Program-made: the position numbers and the translations under genes
Source: Sweltsa coloradensis
Lineage: Eukaryota; Arthropoda; Insecta; Plecoptera; Chloroperlidae
Length of the DNA: 64,000 bases
Direction: 5' to 3'
NCBI GenBank assembly: GCA_024449915.1
Contig: JAMZAV010003071.1
Coordinates: forward strand, 1-64,000
Shown here: positions 57,801 to 64,000 of the stretch, piece by piece
Layout of the letters: the number at the start of each line of letters is the position of its first letter
Position numbering within the stretch: the stretch's first letter is position 1
The notes under the pieces: model-generated
Told to the model about the DNA's origin: nothing
Databases searched by the model: none
The model's input: only the letters and a program-made list of their open reading frames with translations

Positions 57801-58100
57801 CCTGACAAAAAGTAAAGACGGACATGTATGACTTTTTTGTTTTTTTTGCAACACAAGCTTTGCAATGCTTTTCATTGAATGGTATTTAATTTGTCTGTGT
57901 GCGTGATTTCTTTTTTTGACTTTTATAGTTTTTTCCCCAGTTTTTTTTCTGTATTTATAATGTAATGTAGTTTTTTTGTTTTTAATTTAAAATTTTATTG
58001 GCCCGAGGATGGGGTGAAATCTCACAAACGTCGGCCCAATGAAATATACGTGGCATGAAACCCAAAAAACCCCTTACATTAATACATATCGGCCACGAAA
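51830..58100. other. Poor-quality consensus zone 2
   Basis: The same signs as at 20.7-27.8 kb: inflated homopolymers (runs of 8-10 C or G), near-loss of isolated bases, and constant frame switching in otherwise recognisable LINE coding sequence. 51.9-53.8 kb holds nothing I can identify. Confidence 0.65.
53800..57055 (+). pseudogene. Jockey-clade LINE (ORF2 endonuclease and RT, heavily corrupted)
   Basis: Recognisable blocks in order: a possible Pro/Ser-rich ORF1 part (53807-54073); the end of an APE endonuclease with FPDTGQGR and ALSKNLKLP (54770-54840); RT entry KAPGLDQIP (55577-55605); LDIAR (55957); PQGG (56128) followed in another frame by NLAIYADDTA (56198-56226), with the catalytic YADD intact; and the C-terminal LIRPI, APVWATT and SPWYVR (56580-56700). 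The SPWYVR-type C-terminus is characteristic of arthropod Jockey elements. The frame shifts every few dozen bases, largely through sequence quality. Confidence 0.75.
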
Positions 58101-58104
58101 ACCT

Positions 58105-60790
58105 TCAAAAACATATATATTATATATTATATTATTTGACGAGTGTATTAAACTACTAACCGAGGTCTGTATTTTTAACACTTACTTGTGTGAATTTTCG
58201 AGACGTCCGTCTCCATCGTCAGACACTGACACACTGGCAATCTCACTGTGTTTTCCGGAGGCTTCCACCCATTTTGTTGTGCCCTAGTGACTTCTTCCCT
58301 GACTAGATTGCGCCATATGGGGCTGAATCTTTTGTGCCTGGCTAATTACATTTCATGCATGACATGACTCCAGCTTCTTTTCTCTTCCTAACGTCGGCAT
58401 TCTCTGCTTTTAAGATTATTTTAACCCCCTCCCAATTGATGTTTCCTTGCACACGTCGAAATGATCTTTTAATTTTGATGGCATCCTGTCTTCCCTTCTA
58501 TTGTTTTTTATGTTCACCTATGCGGAGTTTAACTGGTCTTGATGTTTCCCCCAATGTACTCTTGTTCACAGTCACACGGTATGTGTAAATTACATTTCTT
58601 GACTCTTCTTTTGGATCGGGCTGGGTTTTGTTTTCGAATTATGCTACGTAACGTGTGTGATGATTTGAATACAGTTCTGACATTAAACTTCTTCGTGATG
58701 CGACGGAATTTTTTCAGAAAATCCAGGAATATATTGTATCGACATTGTAGTGCGTGGTATGTCCTCTTTACGTTTTTGTTTAGTGGCATGACTGTTTAAA
58801 ACATCAGTTGTTAGCTTTTTAGGATACCCATTAGCTGTGAATACGTCTGCAGTAATTGTTGTTCTGTTTTCAAGCTAATTGGGTCCGAGCAGTTGTTTTG
58901 TGCCTAGCGGTTAAACAGCTGATTATGCCTTTCTTGACTGATAACGGGTGATTTGATTTAAAATTTAATATTGGTTTGTGTGAGTGGGCTTTCGGTAGAT
59001 TGAGGTAGCTAATTTAGTTGTGATTTTGTTCCCATTGTCGGTAACTGATTTTGTGATTAGAATGTCCAAGAAGGGGAGACAATTATTGTTTTCAACTTCC
59101 ATAGTGAATTGTATATCCTTTGACTGTGAGTTAAGATGCTCCAAGTAACTATCCAGCTCCTCTTGACCGTGTGTCCAGACAGCCCATACATCGTCCACGT
59201 ACCGACTCCACATTTCGGGTTTTGAAAGTATATGATTCTATGGCCTTATCTTCAAAGTCTTCCATGTATATGTTGGCCAAACAATGGAGAGAGAGGTGAA
59301 CCCATGGCCAACCCCTTCACTTGGCGGTAAATATCATCTTCAAACCTGAAGTAGCATTCAACAAGGCATATTGTCAACATCTCCATCAGGCTGTTTATCG
59401 GGACAGTTGTTCTCTCTTTAAGTTTCGGGTCCGATCTTAACCGTTTTTCAACTATCTTTAAAGTTTCAGCTCGAGGAATGCTAGGAAAAAGGTTAATCAC
59501 ATCGAAACTGACTAGAATGACTTCAGAGTCCCAGGTTCGATCCTTGATCGAGGACACAAAGTCGTTAGTATTGTTGACAAATGAGATGGTTGATCCCGCT
59601 AATGGTTTTAGGATTAGAAGAAGATATCTTGATAGATTTTCACATGGAGAGTTCCTGGCGCTTACTATGGACTCAGTGGGACATTCAGTTTATGTATCTT
59701 TGGAAGTCCATACACGTGAGGTGTTTTACTATTGCGTGGTGTGAGGCGTGTGCGTACTACTTGCGTAATCGTGTTTTCCTTATGAGGTTGTACATCCTAG
59801 TTTCTATTTGTTTGGTCGGGTCTTTAGGCATCTTTTGATAAGATGTAGATGTAAGAATATCTGTCATTTTGCTATTATAATCGTTTGTGTCAATAACAAC
59901 TGTGGTGTTTCCCTTGTCAGCTGGGAGGATTTTGACCGACGCGTCACGCTTTAATTTATTGAGGGTTGCCATCTCACTCGCCGACAAGTTAGAAGGGGGC
60001 GGGCGCGTCTGTTTCTCTAATAGGGTCTTGATCTGGTGTCGCAGGTCATCTCTGCTTTCAGGTTTTAAAACACTAACTGCACATTCTACTGACGCTGCGA
60101 TGTCCAGTCGGTTTCAAATGTTTAGGGGACACAGCAAAGTTAAGCCTTTCGATAAAAGTTGCGATTCCTCCTCTGTCAGTTGTTTGGATGAGATGTTTAC
60201 GACAGTTTCCAAGAACATTATTGTGGTTTTGTGCATAAGCTAATTTGTACTACTAGTCCTATCCTGTTCTTTGATGAGAGCGATAAGCTTCCTTTTATGT
60301 CGGTCTTTGAATTGATTAAAAATCTTACCGTGAATTATTTGCATGGTGTGTTGTACGTTACATAATCGTCACCACAGGAGGTTCGACACTTCATGTGCAG
60401 ATTCTTGATCGTCGCAGCTCTCACGATGTTTGCTACGTCTATGAAATTGTGATTTGATCGCGGATGAATGCACGAGAAGCTTTGTCCGCGTTTGTCTGTG
60501 CTTTCCGTGTAGGGTAAACTGAATTTTAATTCGAAAACCTTGTGGTATTACCCGCGATTCACGCACTATGATCAGAAATGTAAGGTGATTCGAATGTTTA
60601 GCTAATTTTTCGTAAGATTTTTCTAAAGTCTGCAGCGTGACACCACATGTGGCGGGTGGTTGCGATACACTTCACTTAACTTGCGAGGCACTTCCGGAAT
60701 TTGTTTCGCGATTAATTGCTTGTGTTGGACTTCTGAGGTTGACATGTTTAATTTGATGTTATGTATATTATTTTTTCAGAAGCTATTGAC
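58105..60790 (-). mobile_element. Penelope-like element (downstream, fuller copy)
   Basis: The ORF starts MSTSEVQHKQLIAKQIPEVP at 60745. The conserved N-terminal blocks follow in shifting frames: EKLAKHSNHLTF, SQLLSKGL, KILPADKGNTTVVID. Then the RT: VSFDVINLFPSIP (59500), KGLAMGSPLSP (59290), SRYVDDVWAVW (59210-59180, catalytic YVDD) and FLDILITKS. Last is the GIY-YIG endonuclease, IPCDCEQEYIG (about 58590-58555). RT plus C-terminal GIY-YIG defines EN+ Penelope elements. At least six indels break the ORF. The left end near 58105-58130 is (AT)-rich. Confidence 0.85.
58196..58222 (-). ncRNA. Hammerhead-like core, second copy
   Basis: CTGACGA at 58222-58216, stem II GGAGAC with GTCTC (one G lost), then GAAA. 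It is the counterpart of the core at 60867-60895 in the other Penelope copy. Confidence 0.4.
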
Positions 60791-60794
60791 CCGG

Positions 60795-61945
60795 ATATAT
60801 ATTATTTGACGAGTGTATTAAACTACTAACCGAGGTCTGTATTTTTAAACACTTACTGGTGTGAATTTTCGGAGACTGTCCGTCTCCATCGTCAGACACT
60901 GACACACACTGGCAATCTCACTGTGTTCCCGGAGGCTTCCACTCATGTTGTTGTGCCCTAGTGACTTCTTCCCTGACTAGATTGCGCCATATGGGGCTGA
61001 ATTTTTTGTGGCCTGGCTAATTACATTTTCAATGCATGACATGACTGCAGCTTCTTTTCTCTTCCTAATGTCGGCATTCTCTTCTTTTAAGATTATTTTA
61101 ACCCCCTCCCAATTGATGTTTTCCTTGCACACGTCGAAATGATCTTTTAATTTTGATGGCATCCTTGTCTTCCCCTTCTATTGTTTTTTTATGTTCACCT
61201 ATGCGGATGTTTACTGGTCTTGATGTTTCCCCAATGTACTCTTGTTCACAGTCACACGGTATGGTGTAAATTACATTTCTTGACTCTTCTTTTGGATCGC
61301 TGGGTTTTGTTTTCGAAATTATGCTACGTAACGTGTGTGATGATTTGAATACAGTTCTGACATTAAACTTCTTCGTGATGCGACGGAATTTTTCAGAAAA
61401 TCCAGGAATATATTGTATCGACATTGTAGTGCGTGGTATGTCCTCTTTACGTTTTTGTTTAGTGGCATGACTGTTTAAAACATCAGTTGTAGCTTTTTAT
61501 GGATACCCATTAGCTGTGAATACGTCTGCCAGTAATTGTTGTTCTGTTTTCAAGCTAATTGGGTCCGAGCAGTTGTTTTGTGCCTAGCGGTTAAACAGCT
61601 GATTATGCCTTTCTTGACTGATAACGGGTGATTTGATTTAAAATTTATATATTGGTTTGTGTGAGTGGGCTTTCGGTAGATTGAGGTAGCTAATTTAGTT
61701 GTGATTTTGTTCCCATTGTCGGTAACTGATTTTGTGATTAGAATGTCCAAGAAGGGAGACAATTATTGTTTTCAACTTCCATAGTGAATTGTATATCCTT
61801 TGACTGTGAGTTAAGATGCTCCAAGTAACTATCCAGCTCCTCTTGACCGTGTGTCCAGACAGCCCATACATCGTCCACGTACCGACTCCACATTTCGGGT
61901 TTGAAAGTATATGATTCTATGGCCTTATCTTCAAAGTCTTCCATA
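60795..61945 (-). mobile_element. Penelope-like element (upstream, 5'-truncated copy) acting as pseudo-LTR
   Basis: Starts abruptly at MEDFEDKAIESYTF (61944) and reads SRYVDDVWAVW, FLDILITKS and IPCDCEQEYIGETSRP (61275-61220) to the 3' end. It is near-identical to 58105-59275 with a constant offset of about 2.67 kb. It runs head-to-tail straight into the 5' leader of the fuller copy, the partial tandem arrangement known for Penelope elements. Here MPSKLKDHFDVCKENINWEG (61162) gives the C-terminus. Confidence 0.85.
60867..60895 (-). ncRNA. Hammerhead-like core in Penelope pseudo-LTR
   Basis: On the minus strand: CTGACGA (60895-60889), stem II GGAGAC/GTCTCC (60887-60882 with 60876-60871), GAAA (60870-60867), then a possible stem III CACAC...GTGT. 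CUGANGA plus GAAA is the hammerhead core, and such ribozymes are established in Penelope-like elements. Stem I was not resolved. Confidence 0.45.
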
Positions 61946-61949
61946 TATA

Positions 61950-62540
61950 GTAGATGTAGATAGCATTATATGAAACTTATGTGTGCATTACTTATTCATA
62001 CATGATTCCATACATGTGGCATATTTGGATTACATTTGATATGCTTACAAGTTACAAATAATTCAATTAAAAATGAATCATATGATAAATACATATTTAT
62101 TGTAAGCATGCTATACGTCATCATTGTATGAAGAAAATATTAGTTACAATTTTATATAAAATTTGTTGCATATAAGAAACCTATAATGCCTAATATCACA
62201 TAAATGTAAATTATGTCAAACATAAAACTTTCAGTGTGGGAAAGTTTATCATTGCTATAATTCCAAGAAAGATCTAGATACTAGGATGTAACTAGTAGCG
62301 AGCAGTGAAACGATGACAACCATTAGCCTGTTTATTACCTCAAATTCATGGGGCGCATCGCCGTTCATGAAAGATCAAATAACCTTAAATATAATGCGTC
62401 CTCAGAAATTATATTAAAATATTTTGTCGTTCCGCAAAGGAACATCTGATATAATATAGCATTGTTATGCAATGTTATAGGTCTACACCCACAACGCTCT
62501 GTACGTCCGCGTCCGCTTATTCAGGCTTAATTGGATAGAC
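61950..62540. other. Stretch with no recognised feature
   Basis: AT-rich, without domains or clear repeat ends. Confidence 0.35.
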
Positions 62541-62549
62541 TTGTCACCC

Positions 62550-63050
62550 CAGTGGTGTAACTAGGCGCCCGCAGGGCCCGCAACTGCGGGCGGGCCCAGG
62601 CCTTTAGGGGGCCCCGCAAAAAAAAAAGTAAAAAAAACAGTATTTTACCCTGTTTTGAAAATATTGTATTTGTTTTTGTTTTGGACACTTAGCGGTTTGA
62701 AGATGAAATCTTGCGGATATCTAGGAACTTTTTGCGTCTACAACACAACACACAAAAACTACATTAGTTTGCTATTGCATTCAGCCCACAAACTTTTTTT
62801 CTAAAACGTTTCTAACGCACTCTTAAAAACTGATTTTCAAATTTTCGCCAGCGGCGCTGTGTTGTTGAAGGGCCTCGCCCCTTAAATCCCCCATACTTGG
62901 TACCTATATGATACCCCCGGGATATTTTATAGCCCCTCGGGATGAAAATCCTGAATTCAACACTGAGTCTATAAATGTGTGTATCTGTTAGGGGGGCCCC
63001 CGTAGAAATTTTGCGGGCGGGCTCATAAAACGAAGTTCCGCCGTGCACTG
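62550..63050. mobile_element. hAT-type MITE with 8-bp target duplication
   Basis: A 501-bp element. The left end is CAGTGGTGTAACTAGG; the right end, complemented, is CAGTGCACGGCGGAAC. It is flanked on both sides by TGTCACCC (62542-62549 and 63051-63058), a perfect 8-bp duplication, the hAT signature. GC-rich subterminal blocks (GCCCGCAGGGCCCGC and GCGGGCGGGCTC) lie next to both ends. No transposase. A 78-codon minus frame inside is taken as incidental. Confidence 0.9.
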
Positions 63051-63059
63051 TGTCACCCT

Positions 63060-63600
63060 ACTCCGTCAGAAAACCATAAAACGAACAATATCCGCCTATG
63101 TGTTGTAACATCAAAATAAATTGTGAATATGAAAAATATATGTATACATCATTATTTTGTAATAAATATTTTTCAAGAATTCTCCCTGGTCACAGGATAT
63201 AAATAATGATGCAATATTTTTTAGTGTGAGTGAGTGTGATCAATACTTCACTATAAAAATTATCCCAACGCACAAAAAAATGCAATGGAACTTGAAAAGT
63301 AATGAGATCCCGGGAACGCATACAAAAAACTAAGGAATCATTAAACCAAAGCTATTCCATCAACTCGATTAGAAAAAGCGATTGTTAGCACATATAAAAT
63401 TTAGATTGTGGAACTTGACTATAGATCTAGTAACTTTAGCAGCTTAACACGTATTTAACTGATTGCACTAACGACAATTTAAAAATAATAATTAAATGCA
63501 TTTTAAGAAAGAATTCCCGCTGCTCGTTACCAATCTCGCCCATATTATTTATCTTCATACATACTCTCGCAAAAAAGATCTGCATGATGAACGATTAAAT
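63060..63600. other. Stretch with no recognised feature
   Basis: AT-rich; no gene or repeat boundary recognised. Confidence 0.35.
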
Positions 63601-63945
63601 ATATTACTTTTTTTTTTTTTCGTTTTTTTTTTTATGTTTTTATTTTTTCTTCTTCTTTTTTCTTTTTTTTTTCTTTTCCCCCCTTTTTTATATATTCGAT
63701 TCATTCATAAATTGCATTTAATATCCTTTTTATTTGTTATCAAATTTGTTGAATATTTAATGCATTGTTGTAATATTACTATTTCAAATATTTACTTAAA
63801 TGTAGTTCATTGTTGTGTCCTGCATCTATTTTATTAGATTTATTTAGTTGTCCTCCTTAGTAAAGCAGTTTTTATAACTGAATAGGATAGACGTTAAATA
63901 AATTTAAATAAATAAATAAATAAATAAATGCGATATACTTCACAC
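63600..63945 (+). repeat. LINE-like 3' tail repeat, uninterrupted copy
   Basis: T-rich tract, then TTCGATTCATTCATAAATTG..., ...TGCATCTATTTTATTAGATT..., GGATAGACGTTAAATAAAT and an (AATA)n tail at 63900-63930. It is the empty-site counterpart of 12720-13720. Confidence 0.7.
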
Positions 63946-64000
63946 ACGATTCTTTATTAAGCATAGATCTATGCTTGTATCTTGTATCTTGTATGCCTTT

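Noticed and set aside
62812..63048. 78-codon frame inside the hAT MITE as a transposase remnant
   Set aside because: No hAT dimerisation or zinc-finger motif is visible, and the element is too short to hold one.

Overview
The window is eukaryotic (metazoan) nuclear DNA and almost certainly from an arthropod. It is AT-rich, intron-bearing and packed with transposable elements, with no operons or ribosome-binding sites. Two things point to arthropods. A degraded LINE at 53.8-57.1 kb has Jockey-clade endonuclease and reverse-transcriptase signatures. The one host gene encodes a secreted C-type lectin whose domain opens like arthropod lipopolysaccharide-binding lectins. I cannot name the species.

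The host gene lies on the minus strand and spans about 20 kb. It has four exons: signal peptide at 49479-49535, Cys-rich module at 40996-41221, and two C-type lectin exons at 32056-32299 and 29345-29529, with a poly(A) signal at 29198-29203. All splice sites are GT-AG and all phases agree, except for one extra base in a 5-base A/T run in exon 3. That base is either an assembly error or a disabling mutation. The introns are filled with mobile elements.

Mobile DNA by region: 0-5 kb, a hairpin MITE with a hammerhead-like core and the 3' half of an R2/NeSL-type LINE with a restriction-like endonuclease. 5-7 kb, 3' ends of an RTE LINE and a CR1-like LINE. 7-15 kb, several non-autonomous Helentron-like (HINE) elements and a large nested palindrome. 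15-20 kb, a SINE, a foldback MITE and tRNA-like sequences. 20.35-26.73 kb, a HINE split by an approximately 5.6-kb insert with very long inverted repeats, in a poor-quality consensus. 29.8-36.6 kb, more HINEs and a truncated RTE LINE. 36.6-40.2 kb, a BEL/Pao LTR element that has lost pol, inserted into a HINE. 42.1-47.1 kb, a CR1-group LINE with a PHD-finger ORF1. 47.2-49.4 kb, a complete non-autonomous LTR element with a perfect 5-bp target duplication. 51.8-58.1 kb, a second poor-quality zone with a Jockey LINE. 58.1-61.95 kb, a tandem Penelope-like element (RT plus GIY-YIG). 62.5-63.06 kb, a hAT MITE with a perfect 8-bp target duplication.

The most interesting system is the Helentron-like repeat set. 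At least 14 copies in four families share a 3' hairpin plus CTAG terminus. Each family carries its own short asymmetric inverted repeat, which changes in step at the 5' end and the 3' subterminal site. One insertion can be checked against two empty copies of its target repeat and shows a T/T junction without duplication.
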